Positions 36,997 to 46,222 are shown, counted from the stretch's first letter. The stretch: DNA of 64,000 bases from Arthrobacter sp. JZ12 (GCF_035189165.1 NZ_CP045246.1:1612001-1676000), one strand, 5' to 3'. Program-made: numbers and translations. The notes: generated from the letters alone by a model not told the origin.

Positions 36997-39102
36997 TCAG
37001 GAGGTTGCGGTTGTCGCCGCATCCTCCGCCCTGCGGGCGATCATTGTCTTCTCGTCAACGGGTGCGTCCCCACTGGCGCGCTGGGTGCGTGCATACGCCC
37101 GGGATTCGTCCTGACGCCTACGCTCGGCGCCGGAGGCGATCGCAGCCCGAAGGTGTTCCGGACCGTACCCGAAAGCGTCTACCAGGTCTACGGCGTGCGG
37201 ACGCAGCTTCAGGAGAAGCCGGTTGATGTAGGGACCGAGTGTGCGGGCGCGCTGTGCTGACAGCCGCCCGTTCATGAGGTACCAGCCGAGGTTGTCTTCA
37301 ATCAGGCCCAGCCCGAACAGGTCGCGCAGCCAGGTGAGCACCTGGCGGGTCCCGGCGTCCTGTACCTTTCCAAGTGCTGAGGTGAACGCCTCCCACTGCA
37401 GGAGCTCGGCGTGGGCGCGGGCTGCTTCAATGAGCTCGTTTTGGTGCTGATTGAAGACGGCGGCGGCATCGGCGGGGGGCAGGCGCTTGGCTCCGCGGAG
37501 GGCAGCAGCGAGCTCTCCGACCATGGTGTCCACACGACCGCACAGGAGTTCGTGCTGCGTCCTTTCATCCCGCAGCGCGATGGCCGACTTTCGCTCGGAG
37601 CCGGTATCGACCACTGTCTGCAGCACTTGGCGCAGCCCAGTCCGGTGCAGCGTCCTGTCCGCTGCCTGGGTTGCCACGAATCGGGCAAGGACTCCGAAAT
37701 CGACGCCCTGGAATTCCTTGGCATAGTCCGCCAGAAGCCGTTTGGCGACAAGCTGGAGCAGCACGTTGTTGTCACCCTCGAACGTCGTGTAGATATCCAG
37801 ATCGGCACGCAGTGAGGTGAATCGGTTCTCCGTGAGGAAGCCCGCACCTCCGCAGGCCTCCCGGCACTCCTGAAGCGTATCGAGGGCATGCCAGGTGGAG
37901 AGGGGTTTCAGCGCTGCAGCGAGCGTCTCCAGATCCTGGCGGTCTTCGTCCGTGTCGTGCCTGCCCGAGAAGACGCCGTCGAACTTTTCCAGGAGCTCCT
38001 CGTGGGCAAAGGAGGCGGCATAGGTTCGTGCCAGGCGTGGGAAGAGCCGGCGCTGGTGCAGTTGGTAGTCCAGCAGCACCTCCTCGGAGAACTCCGACGA
38101 CGTGGTGAACTGGCGCCTTTCGACCGAATACTGGATAGCGGTCTTCAGCGCGATCTTGCTTGCTGCAACAGCTGCACCATCCAGCGACACGCGGCCCTGC
38201 ACCAGCGTTCCCAGCATGGTGAAGAAACGGCGGCCGGGGGAGGCAATCGGGGAAGAGTATTCCCCTTCCTCCGTTACTGAGCCGTATCTGTTGAGAAGGT
38301 TCTCCCTCGGGACATGGACCTGCGTGAAGTGCAGGCGCCCATTATCGATCCCGTTCAGGCCGCCCTTCAGGCCGTCATCTTCGCCACCGATGCCCTCAAG
38401 GAATTCGCCCTTGTCGTTCCGCAGCGGCACATAAAAGGCGTGGACGCCATGATTGACCCCGCGGGTGATCAGTTGGGCAAACACGACGGCCGCCCTGCCG
38501 TCCTGAGCCGCGTTTCCGATGTAATCCTTCCAGGCAGCGCGGAACGGCGTGTTAAGGAGGAACCCGTCGCTGTCAGGTTGGAACGTGGCAGTGGTGGCGA
38601 TACTTGCCACGTCCGATCCATGTCCCGTTTCCGTCATTGCGAAGCACCCAGGGATGTCCATGTTCATGATGCCCGGAAGCCACCGCTTGTGATGCTCCTC
38701 GGTGCCAAGGTGCAGGACCGCTGCACCGAACAGGCCCCACTGGACTCCTGCCTTGATCTGAAGGGAGGGATCAGCGACCACAAGCTCCTCGAAACCCGCG
38801 ATGTTGCCTCCGTGGTCATCCGATCCACCGAGAGCGGCCGGAAAGGCCCGGTGGACCGCCTTACTCTCGACCAGCATGTGAAGCTGCCCGAGGCACCGCG
38901 CGCGGTGCTCAGCCAGCGTAAGGCCCTCCCGCTTGTGCAGCTCGGGGTCGGCTGCCAGCGCGCGTGCCTTCCGGCGGGTTTCCGCCCAGCGGCCAAGCAG
39001 TTGCTCTCCCAGTGCGGCGACGTCGACGACGGCCGTGTCGTCGTCGTGAATGGTGACGGTGGCAGGAACGGCGAGTTCGGGGCGCGCAGCGGTCTGCGTC
39101 AT
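36997..39102 (-). CDS. Acyl-CoA oxidase/dehydrogenase family protein
   Basis: This 701-residue flavoprotein desaturates acyl-CoA at the alpha-beta bond. Segments CFAMTETGHGSDVASIATTATF and ECREACGGAGFLTENRFT, with YTTFEGDNNVLL (catalytic Glu), match the acyl-CoA oxidase branch. It is longer than mycobacterial FadE5 (about 611 residues) but holds the same place beside fadA2-fabG4-maoC genes. ATG 39102 overlaps the tetR stop (ATGA), so it is transcribed with its regulator. Confidence 0.9.
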   Translation of the reverse strand: MTQTAARPELAVPATVTIHDDDTAVVDVAALGEQLLGRWAETRRKARALAADPELHKREGLTLAEHRARCLGQLHMLVESKAVHRAFPAALGGSDDHGGNIAGFEELVVADPSLQIKAGVQWGLFGAAVLHLGTEEHHKRWLPGIMNMDIPGCFAMTETGHGSDVASIATTATFQPDSDGFLLNTPFRAAWKDYIGNAAQDGRAAVVFAQLITRGVNHGVHAFYVPLRNDKGEFLEGIGGEDDGLKGGLNGIDNGRLHFTQVHVPRENLLNRYGSVTEEGEYSSPIASPGRRFFTMLGTLVQGRVSLDGAAVAASKIALKTAIQYSVERRQFTTSSEFSEEVLLDYQLHQRRLFPRLARTYAASFAHEELLEKFDGVFSGRHDTDEDRQDLETLAAALKPLSTWHALDTLQECREACGGAGFLTENRFTSLRADLDIYTTFEGDNNVLLQLVAKRLLADYAKEFQGVDFGVLARFVATQAADRTLHRTGLRQVLQTVVDTGSERKSAIALRDERTQHELLCGRVDTMVGELAAALRGAKRLPPADAAAVFNQHQNELIEAARAHAELLQWEAFTSALGKVQDAGTRQVLTWLRDLFGLGLIEDNLGWYLMNGRLSAQRARTLGPYINRLLLKLRPHAVDLVDAFGYGPEHLRAAIASGAERRRQDESRAYARTQRASGDAPVDEKTMIARRAEDAATTATS

Positions 39103-39830
39103 GATTCATCCTTCGGGGGTCGGGTAGGGGAAGCATCTCGAGTACCTAGGTGCTGGGGCACAGAAAGGGCGATGCCGTCGAAGAGCCACCCCGTAATGGC
39201 TTCGGCAAGGTCCTCCTCGGTGGGTCGCTGCGGCCCTTCCGGAAGGGCCAGCCACTGCTCGCCTGCCGCGCGGACCATCCCGATTGCGGACCGCGGCCAA
39301 AGAGCCAACGACGGCGGCATTCCGGCTCCGGAATCCTCGGCGAGGAAGGCCTTCATGGGGCTCGCGAGCATCGCGGAGATCGCATCAAAGAAGGAACTGA
39401 GTGTGCCCGAGGTATCGAGGGCCGGTGTGCCGGTGTCCGCAGCGGCCTGAGTAACGAACATGTAGACGTTCGGAGAGGATGCCGCCATATGCAGGTAGGC
39501 AGCCACCATCGCGCGAAGTCCGTCGCGCGGCGAACGCGCCTGGCGGGCGGCAGCGAGCAGCTGCTCCTGCATCCGGGCAACCACTTCCTCGCCCATAGCC
39601 TGCTGCAAGCCGGCCTTATCCCCGAAGTAGCGGTAGAACACGGACTTCGAGGTTTCCGCTGCTGTGGCGATGTCTTCCATCGAAGCGCCGGGGCCGAGTC
39701 TGTGTACCGCCCGGCGTGCGGTCTTGAGCAACGCGGCACGGCGGTCCTGGCGATGTTGGGACCAGCGGCTTGAGCGGCCATCGGGGGGTGACATACCGGC
39801 CACGGCATCTGGCGGTGCAAGGCGATTCAC
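39099..39830 (-). CDS. TetR family regulator of the fatty-acid locus
   Basis: This 243-residue protein has an N-terminal TetR helix-turn-helix (SMEDIATAAETSKSVFYRYFGDKAGL, near residues 55-80 of this start) and a C-terminal ligand domain. I chose GTG 39830 because it follows TACGCT by seven bases, a leaderless arrangement, and abuts the palindromic operator; an ATG at 39794 is the alternative. The gene overlaps the acyl-CoA oxidase gene and diverges from the thiolase operon, so it probably controls both. Confidence 0.87.
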   Translation of the reverse strand: MNRLAPPDAVAGMSPPDGRSSRWSQHRQDRRAALLKTARRAVHRLGPGASMEDIATAAETSKSVFYRYFGDKAGLQQAMGEEVVARMQEQLLAAARQARSPRDGLRAMVAAYLHMAASSPNVYMFVTQAAADTGTPALDTSGTLSSFFDAISAMLASPMKAFLAEDSGAGMPPSLALWPRSAIGMVRAAGEQWLALPEGPQRPTEEDLAEAITGWLFDGIALSVPQHLGTRDASPTRPPKDES

Positions 39831-39861
39831 GATACCCAGCGTATCAGGTACGCTTGGTATC
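39831..39861. promoter_or_regulatory. TetR operator with divergent -10 boxes
   Basis: GATACCCAGCGTA (39831-39843) and TACGCTTGGTATC (39849-39861) form a 13-bp inverted repeat (12 of 13 paired) around TCAGG. Each arm contains TACGCT, read outward as a -10 box; on the minus strand it lies seven bases before the tetR GTG. A bound TetR would block both promoters. Confidence 0.75.
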
Positions 39862-39976
39862 GCTAACTGTGCTTCCGCCATGCCCGCGGTTCGCAGGGAT
39901 CTGTCCCACAGGGAGCCGTCACAGGCCCCGTCCTAGCAGCAGCCGTCCGAACAAAGTCCAGGCAAGAGGAGCAGCC

Positions 39977-41317
39977 GTGAACACATCTGCCACTGAGCAG
40001 CAGCCCGACTCACCGCAAGGGTCGGCCGCCGGCCCGACTTCGCGTAGGGCCGTCGTCATCGGGGGGAACAGGATTCCCTTCGCCCGCGCCGGTGGTGCGT
40101 ATGCCTACTCGTCCAACCAGGACATGCTGACAGCTGCACTTGACGGTCTGGTGGCCCGCTTCGGGCTCCAGGGCGAGCGGATCGGTGAAGTTGCCGCGGG
40201 CGCGGTACTCAAGCACTCGCGTGACTTCAACCTCACCCGCGAGGCGGTGCTGGGTTCAGCGCTCGCCTCAGATACGCCTGCCTACGACGTACAGCAGGCC
40301 TGCGCCACCGGCCTCGAAACCGTCATAGGCCTGTCCAACAAGATCAAGCTGGGCCAGATCGAGTCAGGCATTGCGGGGGGTGTCGACTCGGCGTCGGACG
40401 CTCCAGTTGCGGTGAGCGAGGGACTGCGGCGAGTGTTGCTCGATTTCTCCCGTGCGCGCACCACACCGCAGAAGCTGGCAGCCCTTCGCGGGCTGAGGCC
40501 GGCCCACCTGCTGCCTAATGCACCAACCACGGCCGAGCCCCGGACGGGGCTGTCCATGGGTGAGCACCAGGCGATCACCACCGCCCAGTGGAGTATCAGC
40601 CGGAGTGCCCAGGATGAGCTGGCTTTGGCAAGCCACACCCGGATGGCTGCCGCCTACGACCGCGGGTTCTTCGACGACCTCATCACGCCCTTCCGCGGCG
40701 TATCGCGGGATGGAAACCTTCGTGCAGATACCTCCCTTGAGAAGCTCGGGTCCCTCAAGCCTGTTTTCGGCCGGAACCTCACAACCGAGGCAACCATGAC
40801 GGCAGGCAACTCGACGCCCCTGACCGACGGCGCGGCCGTCGTACTGCTTGGTTCCGAGGACTACGCACGGACACACAACCTGCCGATGCTTGCCAACGTG
40901 GTGGATGCGGAAGCAGCCGCTGTGGACTTCGTCCAGGGCAAGGAGGGCTTGTTGATGGCCCCTGTCTATGCCATGCCGCGGCTGCTCCAGCGCAATAACA
41001 TGACGTTTGCGGACTTCGACTTCTTCGAGATCCATGAGGCTTTTGCAAGCACCGTGCTGACTACCCTGGCGGCCTGGGAGGACGAGGATTTCTGCAGGAC
41101 AAGGTTGGGCCTGGTCGGAGCACTCGGCACGGTCGACCGCGCCAAGCTCAACGTCAACGGATCCTCGCTCGCCGCAGGTCACCCGTTCGCGGCAACCGGC
41201 GCCCGCATCGTGGCGTCGCTGGCCAAATCGCTTGCCGAGAAAGGCTCCGGACGTGGATTAATCTCTGTATGCGCCGCCGGCGGCCAGGGCGTCGTCGCCA
41301 TTCTGGAGGCACGCTGA
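39977..41317 (+). CDS. Acetyl-CoA C-acyltransferase (FadA2/FadI-type thiolase)
   Basis: This 446-residue thiolase has the nucleophile Cys in VQQACATGLETV, the EIHEAFAS segment, AAGHPFAATGARI and an intact C-terminal VCAAGGQG with the second Cys. The length and sequence fit the long FadI/FadA2 branch, which cleaves or forms 3-oxoacyl-CoA. GTG 39977 follows AGAGGA. It is the first gene of the three-gene operon thiolase-fabG4-maoC and lies next to the TetR operator. Confidence 0.92.
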   Translation: MNTSATEQQPDSPQGSAAGPTSRRAVVIGGNRIPFARAGGAYAYSSNQDMLTAALDGLVARFGLQGERIGEVAAGAVLKHSRDFNLTREAVLGSALASDTPAYDVQQACATGLETVIGLSNKIKLGQIESGIAGGVDSASDAPVAVSEGLRRVLLDFSRARTTPQKLAALRGLRPAHLLPNAPTTAEPRTGLSMGEHQAITTAQWSISRSAQDELALASHTRMAAAYDRGFFDDLITPFRGVSRDGNLRADTSLEKLGSLKPVFGRNLTTEATMTAGNSTPLTDGAAVVLLGSEDYARTHNLPMLANVVDAEAAAVDFVQGKEGLLMAPVYAMPRLLQRNNMTFADFDFFEIHEAFASTVLTTLAAWEDEDFCRTRLGLVGALGTVDRAKLNVNGSSLAAGHPFAATGARIVASLAKSLAEKGSGRGLISVCAAGGQGVVAILEAR

Positions 41318-41319
41318 CC

Positions 41320-42672
41320 ATGACGGACAACTACACCAGGCTCGTCAACGCGCAGCCCTTTGCCCGGGTCGCCAAGACACTCGGTCTGCCCAGGCCCGTT
41401 CCGCTTCGCCGTCATGTTCCCGGTGAGCCTCTCATCCCGGGACCGGTCCTTGTACTCGGAACCTCCGACGGTGCGCAGCACGTTGCCTCGACTCTGCTGA
41501 ACTGGGGACTGGACGTACGGCGGCATGTGAGGCCGAAGGAAAAGCTTGGAGCGGCCGTTCTGGTCCTCGATACCATGACCGGGCTGTCCGAGCTTTCCTC
41601 GGTTTTCCTGGAGCTGGCCGGGGTGGTGCGAAACATTCTCCCCGGCGGACGGGTCGTGACGATCTCGCGGCCTGCTTCGTCCGCCGATGAACCGGAAACC
41701 GCGGCCGCTCGGCAGGCCGTCGACGGGTCGCTTCGCAGCCTGGCGAAGGAACTGCGGGGCGGCGCCACCGCTAACGGAATCCTGGTCGCCGAGTCGGCCG
41801 GGATGAGCGCCGGCGGTGTGTCCGGCACCCTCCGGTTCCTGCTCTCCGGCAAGAGCGCATACGTTGACGGGCAATTCCTCACGGTCGGAGCGTCCACCGG
41901 GATCGAACCTGCCCACGAGCGCCAGCAGCAGGGCGCGCCGCTTTCGGGACGCACCGCCGTCGTCACCGGCGCCGCGCGCGGCATCGGTGCCGAGATCGTC
42001 AAAATTCTGCGCCGGGACGGCGCGCATATCATTGCCGTGGACGTGCCGGCAGCAGGGGAGCAGTTGGCACAGGTAGCCAATAACGCCGGCGGTACCGCCC
42101 TCCAGGTTGATGTCACGTCCCCGAATGCGGGTGAACGAATTCTCGAGCATGCCGCAGGCCGTTACGGTCGGCTCGACATAGTGGTGCATAACGCGGGGAT
42201 CACCCGGGACAAACTCCTGGCGAACATGGATCCCGGACGGTGGAACTCCGTGTTGGCCGTGAATCTGGAATCGCAACTGAGGATAAACAAGCAACTGCTG
42301 GAGTCCGAGCACTTCAGCGAGGACGGCAGCATCGTATGCCTGGCGTCGACCAGCGGAATAGCCGGCAACCGGGGCCAGACCAACTATGCAGCGTCAAAGG
42401 CTGGCGTAATCGGCATGGTGCGCGCGACTGGGGCGTCGTTCGGCGGCTCCCAACGGCGCATCAATGCCGTTGCCCCGGGATTTATCGAGACTGAGATGAC
42501 GGCGAAGATCCCCTTCGCCACCCGCGAGATTGCCCGCCGTTTGAGCAGTCTGCAGCAGAGCGGCCTGCCGCTCGATGTCGCCGAAACCGTCTCCTTCCTG
42601 TCCTCACCGGACGCCGCCGGCATCAACGGGCAGACGCTGAGGGTCTGCGGTCAGAATCTGGTGGGTGCCTGA
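41320..42672 (+). CDS. fabG4: High-molecular-weight 3-oxoacyl reductase FabG4-type
   Basis: This 450-residue protein has two parts: a flavodoxin-like N-terminal domain without a standard nucleotide motif (about residues 1-210) and a C-terminal SDR domain with VVTGAARGIGAEIV, HNAGITRDKL and the catalytic Ser-Tyr-Lys in LASTSGIAGNRGQTNYAASK. This is the layout of mycobacterial FabG4 (Rv0242c), an NADH-dependent reductase of acyl-CoA substrates. ATG 41320 lies two bases after the thiolase stop with GGAGG upstream. Confidence 0.92.
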   Translation: MTDNYTRLVNAQPFARVAKTLGLPRPVPLRRHVPGEPLIPGPVLVLGTSDGAQHVASTLLNWGLDVRRHVRPKEKLGAAVLVLDTMTGLSELSSVFLELAGVVRNILPGGRVVTISRPASSADEPETAAARQAVDGSLRSLAKELRGGATANGILVAESAGMSAGGVSGTLRFLLSGKSAYVDGQFLTVGASTGIEPAHERQQQGAPLSGRTAVVTGAARGIGAEIVKILRRDGAHIIAVDVPAAGEQLAQVANNAGGTALQVDVTSPNAGERILEHAAGRYGRLDIVVHNAGITRDKLLANMDPGRWNSVLAVNLESQLRINKQLLESEHFSEDGSIVCLASTSGIAGNRGQTNYAASKAGVIGMVRATGASFGGSQRRINAVAPGFIETEMTAKIPFATREIARRLSSLQQSGLPLDVAETVSFLSSPDAAGINGQTLRVCGQNLVGA

Positions 42673-43745
42673 TGGACCGTGTCCTGACTTCCATGCCGAG
42701 TCTGTCCTCGCTCTACGGGAAGGCGCTTGTCCGGCCGCTGCAGGACAGGGTGCGGCGATCAGGGGCTGTTTCCGGGTTGCCTGCGGAGCGACATCGGGTA
42801 GAGGGCATCGCGGGTGCTCCTGACCAGGTACGCGGGTTCCAGGGCCTGATGCGCCGGCCTGACGTCGATGTGATGCCGTCCGGGTACGTCCACACGCTTG
42901 TGTTTCCCCTCGGCGTGAGCGTGCTCGCCCGGCCGGACTTCCCCCTCCCGCTGCCCGGCATGATCCACCTGCGCAACGAGATCCGGCACCTGCGTCCCAT
43001 CGGTCTGGACGAGCGGTTGACTGCTACGGCCTGGGTGGAGAATCTGCGAGGGCACCGGACCGGAACCCAGGTTGACGTGGTCGTGGAAGTGGAGGCTTCA
43101 GGCGTGCCTGTCTGGCATGGCACGTCAACCTACCTCGCGAAGGGCATCCAGCTCGCTCTGCCCGAAACCGATCCGGTTTCGGACCCGACGTCTGAACCCC
43201 GCCAGGAAGCGGTTCCGCCACCGGACTACCCGACGTCGGTCTGGGCCCTGCCCGAAGATGTAGGACGCCGGTACGCCGAAGTCTCAGGGGACTACAACCC
43301 CATCCATCTCAGCCGCTTGACCGCGCGCGCCATGGGCATGAAGAGGCCGATTGCACACGGAATGTACCTCGCCTCCCGCATGGTTGCCGACTTCGGGCCG
43401 GGGGAGGAGAGCGCCTTCATCTGGAGCGCCGACTTCCACTCGCCCGTCTCGTTGCCCGCACAGGTCGCCCTCGCTCCGCTCACCGGAGGTGACAACGACG
43501 GCGGGGGAGGCAGGGAGGCGAGGTCGTCGCCTGGGATCCGCGTCGGCGTCGTACGTATTTCTCCGGCCGGATTCAGCCGCTGTAGGCCGCGCGGCCGCGG
43601 AATGATGGCACGCTGGTTCGCCAAAGTCGAGGGTCCTCTGGGGATCGGCCGCCATTTTCCTCGAGATGTCCTGCAGGCCTGTGAATGGGGCTTGCTGCCG
43701 GTGCAGACTCCTGTGGGTCAGCTACCGCTGGCAGCAAGCACTTGA
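42672..43745 (+). CDS. MaoC-family enoyl-CoA hydratase, C-terminus frameshifted
   Basis: A hot-dog fold hydratase of the HtdX/MaoC type; the catalytic motif SGDYNPIHLSRLTARAMGMKRPIAHGM is intact. It overlaps the fabG4 stop by one base. The reading frame changes near the G run at 43503-43507: one base missing there would restore the natural ending GEVVAWDPRRRRTYFSGRIQ PL with a stop at 43583-43585. As given, translation runs on for about 50 unrelated residues to 43745. It may be a real frameshift or a sequence error. Confidence 0.82.
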   Translation: MDRVLTSMPSLSSLYGKALVRPLQDRVRRSGAVSGLPAERHRVEGIAGAPDQVRGFQGLMRRPDVDVMPSGYVHTLVFPLGVSVLARPDFPLPLPGMIHLRNEIRHLRPIGLDERLTATAWVENLRGHRTGTQVDVVVEVEASGVPVWHGTSTYLAKGIQLALPETDPVSDPTSEPRQEAVPPPDYPTSVWALPEDVGRRYAEVSGDYNPIHLSRLTARAMGMKRPIAHGMYLASRMVADFGPGEESAFIWSADFHSPVSLPAQVALAPLTGGDNDGGGGREARSSPGIRVGVVRISPAGFSRCRPRGRGMMARWFAKVEGPLGIGRHFPRDVLQACEWGLLPVQTPVGQLPLAAST

Positions 43746-43761
43746 TCGAAATGAGGATTTC

Positions 43762-44727
43762 GTGAACTCACGAGGTTTCAAGGCAGCCGTTCTCGCAGCA
43801 TCGACGCTGATGGCTTCGGCTCTCCTGACCGGCGGGGCTGCGCAGGCCGCTCCGCATGCGCCCGGCAACGCAGCCGGAGCCGCAGCATCACACGTTCAGA
43901 CCGACTCGCAGGAAGCACTCAAGGCCTACTGGACGCCGGAGCGCATGAAGAACGCCAAGCCGGGAAACACCATCAACTCGCAGGGCTGGGGCGAGCAGGG
44001 CCGCTCGATCATGCCTAAAGCGGGCAACGCGACCCTGGCTACGCCGGAGAAAAATGCAAGCCCCGCTACTCGTGCCGGAAGCCCGACGCCCGTGTCCCAC
44101 ATCGGCAAGGTTTTCTTCACCATGGGCGGCCAGAACTACGTCTGCTCGGCCAACTCCGTGCAGAGCGGAAACCAGAGCACCGTGGCCACTGCCGGCCACT
44201 GCACGTACGACATCGATGCCGGCTGGGCCACCAAATTCGTCTTCGTACCGGCCTACAACAATGGTGCCTCCCCCTACGGAATGTGGGCCGCGGCCTCCCT
44301 CCACTCGACCACGGAGTGGGTGTCCCGCAACGACATCAGCTACGACGGCGCGTTCGCCGTCGTCGAGCCCCTGAACGGGCGCACATTGGCGGCCACCGTC
44401 GGGGCCTCGAACATCGGCTTCAACCTTGCGCGCAACCTCACCTACACCGCGTACGGCTACCCGGCTGCCAGGCCGTTCAACGGCGAGACGCTCAAGAGCT
44501 GCTACGGAACGGCATCCGCCGACCGTATCGGCGGGACACAGTCACAGGGCATTCCCTGCGATATGACTGGTGGTTCCTCCGGCGGTCCATGGTTTATCGG
44601 ATCCGGTTCGGGCGGAACACAGAACTCGGTCAACAGCTTCGGCTACAACATTCAGAAGAACGTGATGTACGGGCCGTACTTCGGCAGCTCCATCCAGAGC
44701 GCGTACGCCACGGCCGCCAGCCGCTAG
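43762..44727 (+). CDS. Secreted trypsin-like serine protease
   Basis: The 321-residue protein begins with a signal peptide (SRGFKAAVLAASTLMASALL, cut near AQAAPHA), then a propeptide-like stretch and an S1-type protease domain. The catalytic residues are visible: His in VATAGHCTYD, Asp in SYDGAFAVVE and Ser in TGGSSGGPWF. Cysteine pairs (YVCSAN/GHC and SCYG/IPCD) would form disulfides. GTG 43762 follows TGAGGA. It probably acts outside the cell on proteins. Confidence 0.9.
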   Translation: MNSRGFKAAVLAASTLMASALLTGGAAQAAPHAPGNAAGAAASHVQTDSQEALKAYWTPERMKNAKPGNTINSQGWGEQGRSIMPKAGNATLATPEKNASPATRAGSPTPVSHIGKVFFTMGGQNYVCSANSVQSGNQSTVATAGHCTYDIDAGWATKFVFVPAYNNGASPYGMWAAASLHSTTEWVSRNDISYDGAFAVVEPLNGRTLAATVGASNIGFNLARNLTYTAYGYPAARPFNGETLKSCYGTASADRIGGTQSQGIPCDMTGGSSGGPWFIGSGSGGTQNSVNSFGYNIQKNVMYGPYFGSSIQSAYATAASR

Positions 44728-44740
44728 GGGATCGTCAGCG

Positions 44741-44790
44741 ACGCCGAGGTGCCGTCCTTGCCGGAAATCCGCGAGACGGCACCTCGGCGT
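44741..44790 (+). terminator. Terminator after the protease gene
   Basis: Perfect 16-bp stem ACGCCGAGGTGCCGTC (44741-44756) with its complement at 44775-44790, enclosing an 18-base loop; it lies just before the kynU promoter. Confidence 0.7.
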
Positions 44791-44822
44791 ACGCCCGCAG
44801 GGGCCGCACCTACACTGATGCA

Positions 44823-46061
44823 ATGAGTTTTGACGCCCGTACTGATCTTGCCCGTTCCCTGGATGCCGAGGATCCCCTGGGGTGGTGCCGGGAGCTGTTT
44901 GAGGGCCACGACGACCCCTCGCTTCCCGCCTATCTCGACGGAAACTCGCTTGGACGGCCGCTGAAGGCAACAGCAGAGCACCTCAATGAATTTGTGCGCG
45001 CCAAGTGGGGGGGACGGCTGATCCGCGCATGGGACGAGGAGTGGCTGCGGCTCCCTGAGGCTGTTGGGGATCAGATCGGTCGCGTGGCATTGGGCGCGGC
45101 CACGGGGCAATGCGTGGTGGCCGACTCCACCAGCGTGCTGCTCTACAAGGTCATCCGGGCTGCGCTAAATGCGCGGCCGGGGCGCTCCGAGATTGTGATC
45201 GAGCGCGCCAACTTTCCCACCGACCGGTTCATCGTCGAGGGGATTGCGCGGGACCGTGGCCTCACGGTGCGCTGGGTGGAGACCCCGCACGACGGCGGTC
45301 CCACGCCCGAGACGGTGGGGAGCCAGGTCGGGCCGGCTACGGCCGTCGTCGTACTCAGCCATGTTGCCTACCGCTCCGCCCATGTTGCGGACATGGAGAC
45401 CATCACGAAACTGACGCACGACGCCGGCGCGCTCATTGTGTGGGACCTTAGCCACACCGTGGGTTCCGTTCCCGTCCACCTGGATGCTTGCGGGGCGGAC
45501 TTCGCCGTTGGCTGCAGCTACAAGTACCTCAACGGCGGACCGGGCGCTCCTGCCTGGGCCTATGTGGCGGAGCGCCACCTTCAGGGCCTCGATCAGCCTA
45601 TCCAGGGCTGGCTTGGCAGTTCCGCCCCTTTCGGAATGGGAACCGCCTACGAGCCCGCGGTAGGTGTCCGCCGCCTGGTCTCGGGTACCCCGCCGATCCT
45701 GGGAATGGTGGCGATGCAGGACATGCTCAATCTGCTGGAGCAGGTAGGCATGGATGAGGTTCGCCGCAAGTCGGTCCAGCTGACGTCGTTCGCCATCGAC
45801 GCTGTCGATGAATTGATGGGTAGGGCAGGGGTGGTTATCGCCTCGCCAAGGGATGCAGACCAGCGGGGCAGCCACATCACCATCGATCATCCTGCCTTCG
45901 AGAACATGCTGCCGGAACTGTGGGAGGAGGGCGTGATTCCCGACTTCCGCAACCCGCACGGCCTGCGCCTGGGCCTGTCCCCGCTCTCGACCTCCTTCGA
46001 GGAAACCCTCACCGGCATCCGGGAGATCGCCCGAAAACTGGGGGTTGCGACCCTCGATTAA
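44823..46061 (+). CDS. kynU: Kynureninase
   Basis: This 412-residue PLP enzyme cleaves kynurenine (or 3-hydroxykynurenine) to anthranilate (or its hydroxy form) and alanine. It has YLDGNSLGRPL, the PLP lysine in CSYKYLNGGPGAPA and WDLSHTVGSVPV. It stands alone: no tryptophan dioxygenase or formamidase gene is near. TACACT lies six bases before ATG 44823 and no ribosome binding site is seen, so it is probably leaderless. Confidence 0.9.
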   Translation: MSFDARTDLARSLDAEDPLGWCRELFEGHDDPSLPAYLDGNSLGRPLKATAEHLNEFVRAKWGGRLIRAWDEEWLRLPEAVGDQIGRVALGAATGQCVVADSTSVLLYKVIRAALNARPGRSEIVIERANFPTDRFIVEGIARDRGLTVRWVETPHDGGPTPETVGSQVGPATAVVVLSHVAYRSAHVADMETITKLTHDAGALIVWDLSHTVGSVPVHLDACGADFAVGCSYKYLNGGPGAPAWAYVAERHLQGLDQPIQGWLGSSAPFGMGTAYEPAVGVRRLVSGTPPILGMVAMQDMLNLLEQVGMDEVRRKSVQLTSFAIDAVDELMGRAGVVIASPRDADQRGSHITIDHPAFENMLPELWEEGVIPDFRNPHGLRLGLSPLSTSFEETLTGIREIARKLGVATLD

Positions 46062-46133
46062 AGACTTTGGCCATCGTCGTGTTAGAGTTTTTCTCGCTGC
46101 TTTCGAGGAGATGAAACTTCGAAAACACCACCT

Positions 46134-46217
46134 GCGCGGGTGGCGGAATGGCAGACGCGCTAGCTTGAGGTGCTAGTCCTCTTATTGAGGGTGGGGGTTC
46201 AAGTCCCCCTCCGCGCA
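46134..46217 (+). tRNA. tRNA-Leu (anticodon GAG)
   Basis: The 84-nt sequence folds as a class II tRNA: acceptor GCGCGGG with TCCGCGC, anticodon stem CTAGC/GCTAG around loop TTGAGGT (anticodon GAG), a long variable arm, and a T arm GGGGGTTCAAGTCCCCC. The 3' CCA is not encoded. Confidence 0.97.
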
Positions 46218-46222
46218 CAAGG

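Noticed and set aside
44283..44822. Long frame fused in front of kynureninase
   Set aside because: It is the protease gene in another frame; the kynureninase similarity and a leaderless promoter point to ATG 44823.
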